This document shows, in pieces, positions 35,893 to 44,297 of a stretch of DNA of 44,516 bases (position 1 is the stretch's first letter; the number at the start of each line of letters is the position of its first letter). Origin of the DNA: Actinomycetota bacterium (lineage in GTDB: Bacteria; Actinomycetota; Actinomycetes; Mycobacteriales; SCTD01). The DNA lies in assembly GCA_019348355.1 (NCBI GenBank), contig JAHWJP010000009.1:1-44516 (forward strand). Reading direction: 5' to 3'. Position numbers and translations under genes: made by a program. The notes below the pieces were generated by a model. That model was not told where the DNA came from and ran no database searches. It was given only the letters and a program-made list of their open reading frames with translations.

Positions 35893-37017
35893 CTACCGCT
35901 TGGCGCGCCGGTTGGACTGGACGTAGCTGACGCACTGGCCCTGGTTCTTGAAGGACTCCGGCCGGAAGTAGGCCTTGTACCCCTGGTTCTTGCAGTCGGC
36001 CTTGGTCTGCGGCGGCCCGTCGATCAGGATCTGACCGGTGCCCCAGTCAGGCCGGAAGTCAGCCCGATCCTCGGTGAAGGTCAGCCGGGCGACGTCGCTG
36101 CCGTCGCCCGAGTCCATGGTGTAGATCTCGAAGTTGCCGTCGCGGTTGCTCGAGAACACGACCCGGGTGCCGTCGGGAGACCAGGCCGAGAAGGCATCGA
36201 AGACGCCCGGCGTGTTGGTGAGGTTGACCCGATCCGACCCGTCGGCGTCGATGCGGTAGACGTCGAAGCCGCCGCTGTCGCGGGAGTTGTAGGAGATCGT
36301 CGAGCAGTCGGGTGACCACTTGGGCCCGCTGTCGAGCAACGTGTTGTCCGTCACCTGGAAGACGTTGTTGCCGTCGATGTCCATGGTGAAGATCTCGAAG
36401 TCACCTGTGGGGTTCGTCCCGAGTGGGTCGCCGCTGCTGTTGAACACGATCGTCCCGGTCTCACTGTCCCCGCAGACGTAGGCGGCCGACCCGTTGGTGA
36501 AGATCTTGGTCTGGTCGCTGCCGTCCGGGTTCATGGTGAAGATGTCGAAGGCGTGCGTCTCGTCCCGGTCTCGCGAGCTGTGGAACACGATGCGCTCGCC
36601 GTCGCTGGTCCAGCTCGTCCCCCGGTCCTCACCAGGCGCGTTCGTCAGCCGGGTCACCCCCGTGCCGTCGGCGTTCATGAGGTAGACGTCGGCGTTGCGA
36701 GCCTCGGCTCGGTCGCTGCTGAAAGTGATCTGCGTGCTGTCGGGAGACCAGGCGGGGAACACGTCGCTGACGCCCGGGCTGTTGGTGAGGTTGAGCGGCA
36801 CCGAGCCGTCCGGGTTCATCGTGAAGATGTCACCGCCCGACTCGAAGACGATGCGGCCGTTGGGCCCGGGCACGATCGCCTCGGCCGGGGCCGCGGTGAT
36901 CGGCAGCGTGGTGGAGGTGGCGGCGACGCTCAGCAGGCCAGCCATCACCGCGCGCGCCCGGCGAGGTCTGGCGCCGTTGCCTTCACCGAGGCGGTCGAAG
37001 GGGACAACATTGGTCAT
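35893..37017 (-). CDS. Secreted TolB-like beta-propeller (PD40 repeat) protein
   Basis: 374 aa with a long N-region followed by a hydrophobic signal segment (AVMAGLLSVAATSTTLPITAAPAEA, split here: AVMAGLLSVAATS, TTLPITAAPAEA) and a probable AxA cleavage site. About six TolB/PD40 blades follow, each of the form DIFTMNPDGS...LTN...PAWSPDSTQI.FSSDR. The last 32 residues (from KADCKNQGYKAYFRP to FKNQGQCVSYV) match a two-cysteine C-terminal module found on many secreted bacterial proteins. Function is probably binding in the cell envelope or medium, not catalysis. Two 60-base samples are 57% and 63% G+C against about 77% in a nuoM sample, so recent transfer is likely. Confidence 0.9.
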   Translation of the reverse strand: MTNVVPFDRLGEGNGARPRRARAVMAGLLSVAATSTTLPITAAPAEAIVPGPNGRIVFESGGDIFTMNPDGSVPLNLTNSPGVSDVFPAWSPDSTQITFSSDRAEARNADVYLMNADGTGVTRLTNAPGEDRGTSWTSDGERIVFHSSRDRDETHAFDIFTMNPDGSDQTKIFTNGSAAYVCGDSETGTIVFNSSGDPLGTNPTGDFEIFTMDIDGNNVFQVTDNTLLDSGPKWSPDCSTISYNSRDSGGFDVYRIDADGSDRVNLTNTPGVFDAFSAWSPDGTRVVFSSNRDGNFEIYTMDSGDGSDVARLTFTEDRADFRPDWGTGQILIDGPPQTKADCKNQGYKAYFRPESFKNQGQCVSYVQSNRRAKR

Positions 37018-37033
37018 CGGAGAGCCCTTCGCA

Positions 37034-37057
37034 GATCTTCGCCAGGTGGCGTGGATC
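37034..37057. repeat. Short GATC-ended palindrome in the propeller gene leader
   Basis: GATCTTCGCC (37034-37043) and GGCGTGGATC (37048-37057) form an imperfect hairpin with an AGGT loop (8 of 10 pairs). The arms combine the two end types seen in the larger repeats (GATCTTCG and GATCCACG), so it may be a shortened relative. It lies in the 5' untranslated region of the minus-strand propeller gene. Confidence 0.4.
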
Positions 37058-37063
37058 GCAGAA

Positions 37064-37093
37064 ACTTAGGCAAACCGGGCATTTGCCGTAAGT
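37064..37093. promoter_or_regulatory. Palindromic operator-like site upstream of the propeller gene
   Basis: ACTTAGGCAAA (37064-37074) and TTTGCCGTAAGT (37082-37093) are reverse complements except for one inserted G, around seven bases. The A/T-rich palindrome stands out from the surroundings and lies 47 bases upstream of the minus-strand ATG, where a repressor or activator could bind. Confidence 0.4.
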
Positions 37094-37142
37094 GCCAGCC
37101 GCACCTACGCAGCGCGCACATCGTGCCGGGTGCGGGCGCGGG

Positions 37143-37148
37143 TAGTCT
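37143..37148 (+). promoter_or_regulatory. Candidate -10 box of rpmG
   Basis: TAGTCT, 42 bases before the rpmG ATG, in a G-rich spacer. It is a common actinomycete -10 form; no -35 was recognised. Confidence 0.3.
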
Positions 37149-37189
37149 GGGCCGCACTGACGTCTTCGCAAGAGAGCAGGCACTCCCGC

Positions 37190-37354
37190 ATGGCAGCCAC
37201 CGATGTCCGTCCGAAGATCACGATGGCCTGCCAGGAGTGCAAGAACCGCAACTACATCACCAAGAAGAACCGGCGCAACGACCCCGACCGGCTCGACCTG
37301 AAGAAGTTCTGCCCCACCTGCCGCACGCATACGGGCCACCGCGAGACGCGCTAG
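37190..37354 (+). CDS. rpmG: 50S ribosomal protein L33
   Basis: 54-aa ribosomal protein with the zinc-ribbon cysteines CQEC and CPTC (zinc-containing C+ form) and the conserved [21 protein letters not shown] core. The N-terminal [20 protein letters not shown] is the form found next to hadAB in actinomycetes. ATG at 37190; an earlier in-frame start would only add non-conserved residues. Heads the rpmG-hadA-hadB group. Confidence 0.97.
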   Translation: MAATDVRPKITMACQECKNRNYITKKNRRNDPDRLDLKKFCPTCRTHTGHRETR

Positions 37355-37363
37355 TCGCGCGCC

Positions 37364-37828
37364 GTGCCCCTCAACCGCGAGAGCATCGGTCGCGACTACC
37401 CGGCCTCAGCCAGCTTCGAGGTGGGTCGTGAGCAGATCCGGCGCTTCGCCGAGGCGATCGGCGACCTGCACCCGGCCTACCTCGACCCCGACGCCGCACG
37501 GGCGCTCGGTCATCCCGACGTCATCGCCCCCCCGACTTTCCTGACCGTCCTGAATTTCCGGTACGCCATGGAGGGCCCCCTCGCCGATCCCGCCCTCGGG
37601 TTGGACTACTCGCTCGTGGTGCACGGCGAGCAGAGCTTTGAGCTGCACCGCCCCGTCCGCGCGGGTGACGTGCTCAGCAGCACCCAGACCGTCACCGAGA
37701 TCAAGGACGTCGGGCGCAACGAGTTCCTCGTGACGGCGACCGAGGTGACCGCCGCGGACGGCGAGCGGGTCGCCACACTGAGCTCCACGATCGTCAGTCG
37801 CGGCACGGCCGCGCCGAAGGACGCCTGA
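37364..37828 (+). CDS. hadA: MaoC-fold dehydratase subunit, HadA-like
   Basis: 154-aa hot-dog-fold protein, GTG start 9 bases after rpmG. N-terminal YPASASFEVGREQIRRFAEAIGD is followed by HPAYLDPDAARALGHPDVIAPPTFLTVLNF, typical of the FAS1-like dehydratase half that lacks the catalytic Asp-His pair. In Mycobacterium, HadA pairs with HadB for (3R)-hydroxyacyl-ACP dehydration in FAS-II. In species without mycolic acids the substrate is uncertain. The pair is always beside rpmG. Confidence 0.92.
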   Translation: MPLNRESIGRDYPASASFEVGREQIRRFAEAIGDLHPAYLDPDAARALGHPDVIAPPTFLTVLNFRYAMEGPLADPALGLDYSLVVHGEQSFELHRPVRAGDVLSSTQTVTEIKDVGRNEFLVTATEVTAADGERVATLSSTIVSRGTAAPKDA

Positions 37829-37830
37829 CG

Positions 37831-38250
37831 ATGCCCACGTATGCAGAGGTCGAGGTCGGTCACGAACTGCCCGCGCAGGAGTTCGCGCTGCAGCGGGCCG
37901 ACCTGGTGCGTTACTGCGGCGCCAGCGGTGACTTCAACGTCATCCACTGGAACCAGCGGATCGCGACCTCGGTCGGTCTGCCCGACGTCATCGCCCACGG
38001 CATGCTCACGATGGCCACCGCCGGGCGGGTCGCCACCGACTGGGTGGGCGATCCGGGCGCGGTGCTGGAGTACGGCGTGCGGTTCAGCCGCCCGGTCGTC
38101 GTGCCGGACGACGACGTGGGCGCGACGGTGACGGTCGCCGGTGTCGTCGAGGACAAGCTCGAGGGCAACCGCGTGGTCGTCGGTCTCACCGCGACGGTCG
38201 AGGGCCGCAAGGTGCTCATGGCGGCGCGGGCCACAGTGCGACTGCCCTGA
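37831..38250 (+). CDS. hadB: MaoC-fold dehydratase catalytic subunit, HadB-like
   Basis: 139 aa, starting 2 bases after hadA. The hydratase motif is intact: YCGASGDFNVIHWNQRIA contains the catalytic Asp and His (D-x4-H), followed by VIAHGMLTMATAGR. It would be the active partner of the HadA-like protein, dehydrating (3R)-hydroxyacyl thioesters. A HadC-type third gene is not present. Confidence 0.93.
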   Translation: MPTYAEVEVGHELPAQEFALQRADLVRYCGASGDFNVIHWNQRIATSVGLPDVIAHGMLTMATAGRVATDWVGDPGAVLEYGVRFSRPVVVPDDDVGATVTVAGVVEDKLEGNRVVVGLTATVEGRKVLMAARATVRLP

Positions 38251-38301
38251 CGGACTGATGGTGTATGCGGTGGTCCGAGCTTCCTCGCGGGTGATCGTGC
38301 T

Positions 38302-39228
38302 GTGACTGAGCCGACGGACGACGTCGTCGCCCTCGCCGAGCAGCGCGCCACCGCCCGCATCGAGAAGGATTTCGCCGCGAGCGACCGGCTCCGCGATGAG
38401 ATCGCGGCGGCCGGCTGGACGGTCCGCGACGGGCCGGACGGCTACGAGTTGGCCGCGCGTCCCCCGTACGACGTCCTGCCCTCGGTTTCCGACCTGCCCG
38501 ACCGCACGACCGAACCCGACGACCGCCGGTGCACGGTGGCCGTGCTCGTCGAGGGCTGGCCGGACGACGTCCGGACCTGTGTCGAGGCGCTGGTCCGACA
38601 CGCCCCACCGGACGTGGTCGTCGTCCTGCTGGAGAACGGCCCGACCGATGCGGGTGCGGCCGTGCACGAGCTGGCGCAGCAGTACCCCGGCCGGGTCGAG
38701 GAGGTGCACCTCGAGCGGGTCGCCGGCTGGAGCGCCGCCCGGCAGGCGCTGCTCGACGCCGACACCGCGACGGTGCACGTCCTGCTCGACCCGTCGACGG
38801 TGCTGGAGGGCGACGCGCTGGCCCCGGTGCTGGACGCCTTCGACGACCCGTCGGTCGCCGGCGCCGGCTGGCGGGGGGTGCGGGTGAAGGGCGGCTGGCG
38901 CGAGTTCGAGGACGCCGGTCCCGGTGAGGTGGAGGCCCTGCTCGGCTACCTGTTCGCAGTCCGGCGGAGTGCGGCCCGCCAGGTGCCGCTCCCGCCGAAG
39001 GCGCGGTTCTATCGCAACGCCGACATGGAGTGGTCGTTCCTGCTTCGCGAGGCCGGGGTCGGCCGGCTCGTGGTCCCGGCCGGGGAGCTGCCCGTCCGGC
39101 AGGACCGGCACCGTGGCTACCACGAGACGCCGGCGGACTATCGGGACAAGGAGTCCAAGAAGACCTACGACCGGTTCCTGCAGCGCTTCCGGGGTCGGGA
39201 GGACCTGCGGCTGGGGTCCCGGACGTGA
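38302..39228 (+). CDS. Glycosyltransferase-like protein with CysRS-type N-terminal helical segment
   Basis: 308 aa, GTG start. Residues 8-50 (ARIEKDFAASDRLRDEIAAA, then GWTVRDGPDGYEL) closely resemble the C-terminal end of cysteinyl-tRNA synthetase. The rest looks like a GT-A fold: CTVAVLVEG, a VVVVLLENG strand, GWSAARQALLDAD, VLLDPSTVLEGDAL in place of a DxD motif, and ADMEWSFLLREAG near the end. The canonical DxD metal motif is not clear (only one Asp), so activity is uncertain. Substrate unknown. Its place between hadB and a hydrolase, where related genomes often have murB, is unusual. Confidence 0.75.
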   Translation: MTEPTDDVVALAEQRATARIEKDFAASDRLRDEIAAAGWTVRDGPDGYELAARPPYDVLPSVSDLPDRTTEPDDRRCTVAVLVEGWPDDVRTCVEALVRHAPPDVVVVLLENGPTDAGAAVHELAQQYPGRVEEVHLERVAGWSAARQALLDADTATVHVLLDPSTVLEGDALAPVLDAFDDPSVAGAGWRGVRVKGGWREFEDAGPGEVEALLGYLFAVRRSAARQVPLPPKARFYRNADMEWSFLLREAGVGRLVVPAGELPVRQDRHRGYHETPADYRDKESKKTYDRFLQRFRGREDLRLGSRT

Positions 39229-39270
39229 GCCGGCGCTAACCTGGCCTGCGACAACCACAGGGAGGCGCTC

Positions 39271-40287
39271 GTGCGCAGTCGGACCGCAGCAGCTCTGGCC
39301 CTCGCCGGCGCCGGTGGACTGGTCGCCGCCAAGCGCGCCGCTGACCGCCGCGCCGCCATCGTGGCGCCGGCGCCTCCACCGCTGTCGGGCCGTGAACGGC
39401 GGGTCCCGACCGAGGACGGCATCGAGCTGGCGGTGACCGAGCACGGTTCGGATGCCCCAGCAGCGACCGTCGTGTTGGCTCACGGCTACGTCCAGTCCTC
39501 CCAGCTGTGGGCCGGTCAGGTGCGCGACCTGTTGGCCGCCCGACCCGACCTGCGGGTCGTCACCTACGACCACCGCGGTCACGGGCAGTCCGACCGGACG
39601 GGCCGCGAGGGGGCGCGGCTCGAGCAGCTCGGCCGGGACATGGCGCGGGTGATCGACGCCGTGGCACCGACCGGGCCGGTGCTGGTGGCCGGCCACTCGA
39701 TGGGCGGCATGACCGTCATGGCGCTTGCTGAGCAGTTCCCCGAGCTGTTCGGGGGCCGCATCGTCGGGGTCGCCTTCGTGGGGACCTCCTCGGGTGGCCA
39801 GGCCGACGTGACGTACGGCTTGCCCAGGCCGGTGGCCCGCCTGGCGCTGCGGGTGCTGCCGGCCCTCTCCGAGCGGGCCGCCAAGGCCGAGCAGGCCGGG
39901 CGCCGTCGCCCCCCGACGGCGCTGATCGAGACCCGGCTGATCTTCGGCAAGGGCGCCGACCGGGCCGCCGTCGCGCAGGCGCTCGAGGTGCAGGCCGGCT
40001 GCTCGATCGAGACGTTCTCGTACTTCCTCGCAACCTTCTCCGATCACGACCGGGTGAAGGCGCTCGACGTGCTGACATCCGTGCCGGTCGTCATCCTGGG
40101 CGGTGAGAAGGACCGGATCTGTCCGATCGAGCACAGCCACGCCATCGCCGCAGCACTGCCGCAGGCCGAGCTGCACGTCTACCCGGGCGTCGGCCACATG
40201 GTGCAGCTCGAGTGCCGGGAGCAGGTCAGCGAGCAGCTGCTCACCCTGCTCGACCGTGCCCTGTCGCCCGCGCTCTCCCCCGCCTGA
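39271..40287 (+). CDS. Alpha/beta hydrolase
   Basis: 338 aa. An Ala-rich N-terminal stretch could be a weak signal or membrane anchor (RTAAALALAGAGGLVAA). The hydrolase core follows: oxyanion strand VVLAHGYVQSSQLW, TYDHRGHGQSDR, nucleophile elbow GHSMGG with Ser143, acid in ILGGEKDRICPIEHS and His in YPGVGHMVQLE. The catalytic triad is complete. Substrate unknown; esterase or thioesterase activity is likely. A 56-bp palindromic repeat follows 23 bases after the stop. Confidence 0.88.
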   Translation: MRSRTAAALALAGAGGLVAAKRAADRRAAIVAPAPPPLSGRERRVPTEDGIELAVTEHGSDAPAATVVLAHGYVQSSQLWAGQVRDLLAARPDLRVVTYDHRGHGQSDRTGREGARLEQLGRDMARVIDAVAPTGPVLVAGHSMGGMTVMALAEQFPELFGGRIVGVAFVGTSSGGQADVTYGLPRPVARLALRVLPALSERAAKAEQAGRRRPPTALIETRLIFGKGADRAAVAQALEVQAGCSIETFSYFLATFSDHDRVKALDVLTSVPVVILGGEKDRICPIEHSHAIAAALPQAELHVYPGVGHMVQLECREQVSEQLLTLLDRALSPALSPA

Positions 40288-40310
40288 CGACTCCCCGGCC
40301 ACCTCGCGCT

Positions 40311-40366
40311 GATCTTCGTCATCTGGTGGCCGACACGCCGACGCGGGCGACCATTCGGCGAAGATC
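40311..40366 (+). repeat. 56-bp palindromic repeat, copy B (GATCTTCG...CGAAGATC)
   Basis: GATCTTCG at 40311-40318 and CGAAGATC at 40359-40366 bound a 56-base element that matches copy A (13236-13291, other strand) at 48 of 56 positions. It fills the spacer between the convergent hydrolase and aminotransferase genes. Confidence 0.75.
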
Positions 40367-40393
40367 GTTGTGGATGAGTGGGGCCCTGAGGAG

Positions 40394-41602
40394 CTACCGC
40401 GCCTCGGCCAGCAGGCCGGCGAGGCGGGTCAGCCCCTTCTCCAGGTCGGCATCGCTGAGGGCGTAGGACAGCCGGAAGTAGCCGGGGGTGCCGAACGCCT
40501 CGCCGGGCACCACCGCGACCCCGACCTCGTCCAGCGCCAGCTCGGCCAGCTCGGCGCTGCTGCCGGGCGTGCGCCCGCGCAGCGACCGGCCGAGCACCCC
40601 CTTCACCGACGGGTAGCAGTAGAAGGCGCCGTCGGGCTCCGGGCACGTGACACCGGCGATGGCGTTCAGCATCCGCACCATCGTGCGGCGCCTCCGGTCG
40701 AACGCCGTACGCATCGCCGCGACCGCCGACAGGTCACCGGAGACGGCGGCCAGCGCCGCCACCTGGGCCACGTTGTTGACGTTGGAGGTGGCGTGCGACT
40801 GCAGGTTGGTCGCCGCCCGCACCACGTCGGGGGCGCCGAGAAGCCAGCCGACCCGCCAGCCGGTCATCGCGTAGGTCTTGGCCACGCCGTTCACCACCAC
40901 GCAGGTGTCGGCGAGCTCGGGGACCGCGACCGGCATCGACACGTGCTCCGCCCCGCCGTAGACCAGATGCTCGTAGATCTCGTCGGCGACCACCCAGATC
41001 CCGTGCTCGAGCGCCCAGCGGCCGACCGCCTCCACCTCGGCGGGGGTGGCGACGGCGCCGGTCGGGTTGGCCGGTGAGCACCACAGCAACACCTTGGTAC
41101 GCGGGGTGCGGGCCGCCTCGAGCTGCTCGACGCTCACCCGGTAACCCCGCTGCTCGGTCGTCATCACGTCGACAGGCACGCCGCCGGCGAGCCGGACCGC
41201 CTCCGGGTAGGTCGTCCACCACGGCGCCGGAAGCAGCACCTCATCGCCCGGGTCGAGCAGCGTGGCGAAGGCCTCGTACACCGCCTGCTTGCCGCCGTTG
41301 GTGACCAGCACCTGCCCGGCCCCGACCTGGTAGCCGCTGTCACGGGCCGTCTTGGCCGCGATGGCCGCCCGCAGCTCGGGCAGCCCGGCGGCCGGTGTGT
41401 AGCGGTGGTTCTTCGGGTCCGCGCACGCCGCCGCGGCGGCCCGGACGATCGGCTCCGGGGTGGGGAAGTCCGGCTCCCCGGCGCCGAAGCCGACGACGTC
41501 CACCCCGGCGGCCTTCATCGCCTTGGCCTTCGCATCGACGGCGAGGGTCGCCGACTCGGCGATCCCGCCCACCCGCGCCGAGAGCCGTGCTGCGCTGGTC
41601 AT
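40394..41602 (-). CDS. aspC: Pyridoxal-phosphate aminotransferase, aspartate aminotransferase type
   Basis: 402-aa class I aminotransferase (fold type I). The ATG at 41602 ([20 protein letters not shown]) matches the family start; the open frame upstream runs through a tRNA gene and is spurious. Pyridoxal-phosphate residues are seen: Asn178 ([11 protein letters not shown]), Asp207 and Tyr210 ([10 protein letters not shown]), and Lys242 ([16 protein letters not shown]). The substrate Arg is expected in the C-terminal FRLSYALSD. It probably transfers the amino group between aspartate and 2-oxoglutarate; prephenate activity cannot be excluded. The same gene stands before secE in Streptomyces. 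Confidence 0.93.
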   Translation of the reverse strand: MTSAARLSARVGGIAESATLAVDAKAKAMKAAGVDVVGFGAGEPDFPTPEPIVRAAAAACADPKNHRYTPAAGLPELRAAIAAKTARDSGYQVGAGQVLVTNGGKQAVYEAFATLLDPGDEVLLPAPWWTTYPEAVRLAGGVPVDVMTTEQRGYRVSVEQLEAARTPRTKVLLWCSPANPTGAVATPAEVEAVGRWALEHGIWVVADEIYEHLVYGGAEHVSMPVAVPELADTCVVVNGVAKTYAMTGWRVGWLLGAPDVVRAATNLQSHATSNVNNVAQVAALAAVSGDLSAVAAMRTAFDRRRRTMVRMLNAIAGVTCPEPDGAFYCYPSVKGVLGRSLRGRTPGSSAELAELALDEVGVAVVPGEAFGTPGYFRLSYALSDADLEKGLTRLAGLLAEAR

Positions 41603-41671
41603 GCCCCCATCGTCCCGCTCCCTGTCGACCGCCTTTCGCGCGGGTGGGGACCTCGCGGTCCGGCGACGCCG

Positions 41672-41677
41672 TACACT
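41672..41677 (+). promoter_or_regulatory. Candidate -10 box of tRNA-Trp
   Basis: TACACT in the 152-base divergent spacer. It is 77 bases ahead of the tRNA, so a short leader would be removed in processing. Weak evidence. Confidence 0.3.
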
Positions 41678-41754
41678 CTGACGTCTGGGGGCCGAAGCAT
41701 GCCGCTCCGGCGTGCCTGTGCACCGGTGCGGAAGCTCCGCTCGCCGGCCTCCGG

Positions 41755-41828
41755 AGGGGTGTAGCTCAGTTGGCCAGAGCGCCGGTCTCCAAAACCGGAT
41801 GTCGCAGGTTCGACCCCTGTCACCCCTG
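41755..41828 (+). tRNA. tRNA-Trp (CCA)
   Basis: The acceptor strands AGGGGTG and CACCCCT pair fully, the anticodon stem CCGGT/ACCGG holds CTCCAAA (anticodon CCA), and the T-loop is GGTTCGACCCC. G is the discriminator base. It lies 30 bases before secE, as in most actinomycetes. Confidence 0.96.
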
Positions 41829-41858
41829 CAGGCAGCCACCAACGAGTAAGGGACGGCG

Positions 41859-42134
41859 ATGAGTGACAACGCGGGGACCGGCACCGATCTCGCCACGCCT
41901 GACCGCGGTCGGTCCAGCGGCAAGTCCAAGGACCGGGCGCCTGGCCGGCTCAAGCGCCTCGTCATCTTCTACAAGCAGGTCGTCGCCGAGCTGCGCAAGG
42001 TCATCTGGCCGACCCGCCGCGAACTGCTCACCTACACCAGCGTGGTGCTGGTGTTCGTGTTCTTCATGGTGGCCGTCGTCAGCGCCTACGACTTCGTCTT
42101 CAGCCAGGGCGTCCTTCAGGTCTTCGGCGACTAG
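41859..42134 (+). CDS. secE: Preprotein translocase subunit SecE
   Basis: 91-aa single-span membrane subunit that clamps SecY. A polar N-terminal half is followed by the family motif [20 protein letters not shown] and one membrane segment ([20 protein letters not shown]). The gene order tRNA-Trp, secE, nusG, rplK, rplA is conserved. Confidence 0.97.
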   Translation: MSDNAGTGTDLATPDRGRSSGKSKDRAPGRLKRLVIFYKQVVAELRKVIWPTRRELLTYTSVVLVFVFFMVAVVSAYDFVFSQGVLQVFGD

Positions 42135-42187
42135 CCGCCCCTGCCCCTTCGCCCGTCCCCGTACGACGACCAGAACAGGATGTATCC

Positions 42188-43009
42188 GTGCCCGAGCACA
42201 CGCTGCCCGCCGACTCGCTGCCGGTCGACGGCGCCCGGTCCGAGCAGGCCGAGGCTGTCGCCACGGCTTCCGAGGGCTACGCGAGCTCGACCGAGGCCGG
42301 TACGAGCGCCGCGAGCGTGGACGAGCTCGGTGCCGGCGGCGTCGAGGACGCTCCCAGCGGTTACCTCACCGACGCGGCGCCTGAGGGCGTCGGCCTGCCT
42401 GACGCCGAGGCTGCCCCCGACACGGTTCCCGCCGAGGACCTCGACCCGGCCGACCAGCTGCGCGCCGAGCTGTCCGGCCAGCAGGGCGACTGGTATGTCG
42501 TGCACTCCTACGCCGGCTATGAGAACAAGGTGAAGACCAACCTCGAGAGCCGCATCTCCTCGCTCAATATGGAGGACTACATCTACGCGATCGAGGTCCC
42601 CGTCGAGGAGGTGACCGAGATCAAGGGCGGCAAGCGGCAGCAGGTCATCCGCAAGAAGTTGCCCGGCTACCTGTTCGTCCGCATGGACCTCACCGACGAG
42701 TCGTGGTCGGTCGTGCGCAACACCCCCGGCGTCACCGGCTTCGTCGGCCAGACCTCCCGGCCCTCGCCGCTGTCCATCGACGAGGTGGTCAAGATGATCG
42801 CGCCGCCCAAGCAGAAGACGGTCGTCGCCCAGAAGGCCGTCGACTTCGAGGTCGGTGAGTCCATCACGGTCACCGACGGGCCCTTCGCCACGTTGCCGGC
42901 CACCATCAACGAGATCAACCTCGACAACCAGAAGCTCAAGGTGCTGGTGTCGATCTTCGGCCGCGAGACGCCGGTCGAGCTGTCCTTCAACCAGGTCGCC
43001 AAACTCTGA
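42188..43009 (+). CDS. nusG: Transcription termination/antitermination protein NusG
   Basis: 273 aa with a GTG start. The first 95 or so residues are an acidic, Ala-rich extension typical of actinomycetes. The NGN domain follows ([20 protein letters not shown], then [12 protein letters not shown] and [12 protein letters not shown]), and then the KOW domain ([28 protein letters not shown]). It binds RNA polymerase and couples it to Rho or the ribosome. Confidence 0.97.
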   Translation: MPEHTLPADSLPVDGARSEQAEAVATASEGYASSTEAGTSAASVDELGAGGVEDAPSGYLTDAAPEGVGLPDAEAAPDTVPAEDLDPADQLRAELSGQQGDWYVVHSYAGYENKVKTNLESRISSLNMEDYIYAIEVPVEEVTEIKGGKRQQVIRKKLPGYLFVRMDLTDESWSVVRNTPGVTGFVGQTSRPSPLSIDEVVKMIAPPKQKTVVAQKAVDFEVGESITVTDGPFATLPATINEINLDNQKLKVLVSIFGRETPVELSFNQVAKL

Positions 43010-43037
43010 CGCGTCGGCCCTCCCAGAAAGAACTGAC

Positions 43038-43472
43038 ATGCCTCCCAAGAAGAAGAAGCTCACCGCCGTCATCAAGCTCCAGATCAAGGCCGGTGTCGCC
43101 ACACCGGCGCCGCCGGTCGGGCCCGCCCTCGGCCAGCACGGCGTCAACATCATGGAGTTCTGCAAGCAGTACAACGCGGCGACCGAGGCGCAGCGGGGCG
43201 ACATCGTCCCGGTCGAGATCTCGGTGTTCGAGGACCGCTCGTTCACCTTCATCACCAAGACCCCGCCGGCCGCGCGCCTGATCCTCAAGGCCGCCGGCGT
43301 CGACAAGGGCTCGCCGACGCCGCACACCAAGAAGGTCGCCACCATCTCGCAGGCGCAGGTCCGTGAGATCGCCAGCACCAAGCTGGCTGACCTCAACGCC
43401 AACGACGTCGACGCGGCCGCGAAGATCATCGCGGGCACGGCCCGGTCGATGGGGATCAACGTTACGGCCTGA
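43038..43472 (+). CDS. rplK: 50S ribosomal protein L11
   Basis: 144-aa ribosomal protein of the GTPase-associated centre. [20 protein letters not shown] and the C-terminal RNA-binding [10 protein letters not shown] are conserved. ATG at 43038, 28 bases after nusG. It is followed by rplA after a spacer that contains RNA structure. Confidence 0.98.
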   Translation: MPPKKKKLTAVIKLQIKAGVATPAPPVGPALGQHGVNIMEFCKQYNAATEAQRGDIVPVEISVFEDRSFTFITKTPPAARLILKAAGVDKGSPTPHTKKVATISQAQVREIASTKLADLNANDVDAAAKIIAGTARSMGINVTA

Positions 43473-43479
43473 CATACCT

Positions 43480-43535
43480 GTGGGAGGACCCGGATCGTCC
43501 GGGCCCGCCAGCACCACGGCTGCCCCGTTCGGGGC
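43480..43535 (+). promoter_or_regulatory. Possible L1-binding RNA leader between rplK and rplA
   Basis: The spacer contains GTGGGAGG (43480-43487), a small hairpin CCCGGA-TCG-TCCGGG (43489-43503) and GCCAG (43507-43511). The L1 stalk of 23S rRNA has the same order: GTGGGAGG, a helix, then GCCAG. A second hairpin, GCCCCG-TT-CGGGGC (43522-43535), ends four bases before the AAGGAG ribosome site of rplA. L1 is known to repress its own mRNA by mimicry in other bacteria, so feedback control of rplA is plausible here. Confidence 0.4.
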
Positions 43536-43549
43536 GAGAAGGAGCTCGT

Positions 43550-44263
43550 ATGAAGCGCAGCAAGGCCTACCGGGCCGCGGCCGACAAGGTCGATCTGACC
43601 AATCTCTACACCCCGCTCGAGGCGGTCCGCCTCGCCCAGCAGACCTCCGTCACCAAGTACGACGGGACCGTCGAGGTCGCCATGCGGCTCGGCGTCGACC
43701 CGCGCAAGGCCGACCAGATGGTGCGCGGCACGGTCAACCTGCCGCACGGCACCGGCAAGACTGCCCGCGTCATCGTCTTCGCGACCGGTGAGAAGGCCGA
43801 GCAGGCCCGGGCGGCCGGCGCGGACGAGGTCGGTGGCGACGAGCTCATCGAGAAGATCCAGAAGGGGTTTCTCGACTTCGACGCGGCCGTCGCGACGCCG
43901 GACCAGATGGGCAAGGTCGGCAAGATCGCCCGCATCCTCGGCCCGCGCGGCCTGATGCCGAACCCCAAGACCGGCACGGTGACCGCCGACGTCACCAAGG
44001 CGGTCTCGGAGATCAAGGGCGGAAAGGTCAACTTCCGGGTCGACAAGCAGGCCAACCTCCACCTGGTCATCGGCAAGGTCTCCTTCGACGAGAAGCAGCT
44101 GGTGGAGAACTACCGGGTGGCGCTGGACGAGGTGACCCGGGCCAAGCCGGCCAGTTCCAAGGGCACCTATCTGCGGAAGGTCGCCGTCTCGACGACGATG
44201 GGCCCCGGTATCCCGGTCGACCCCAAGCGGGCGCGCAACCTGCTCGAGGACGGTGCGGAGTAG
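43550..44263 (+). CDS. rplA: 50S ribosomal protein L1
   Basis: 237-aa ribosomal protein of the L1 stalk. [15 protein letters not shown], the two-domain core with [21 protein letters not shown], and the signature [20 protein letters not shown] are all present. A strong AAGGAG site lies six bases before the ATG. It ends the ribosomal group; a large palindromic hairpin follows 34 bases later. Confidence 0.98.
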   Translation: MKRSKAYRAAADKVDLTNLYTPLEAVRLAQQTSVTKYDGTVEVAMRLGVDPRKADQMVRGTVNLPHGTGKTARVIVFATGEKAEQARAAGADEVGGDELIEKIQKGFLDFDAAVATPDQMGKVGKIARILGPRGLMPNPKTGTVTADVTKAVSEIKGGKVNFRVDKQANLHLVIGKVSFDEKQLVENYRVALDEVTRAKPASSKGTYLRKVAVSTTMGPGIPVDPKRARNLLEDGAE

Positions 44264-44297
44264 CTCAGTCCAGCGCGTTGCCGCGTGCTCAACCCAG

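Noticed and set aside
35757-37060. Integrative element attached to tRNA-Met
   Set aside because: No integrase and no duplicated tRNA 3' end was found around the propeller gene, so only simple insertion can be suggested.
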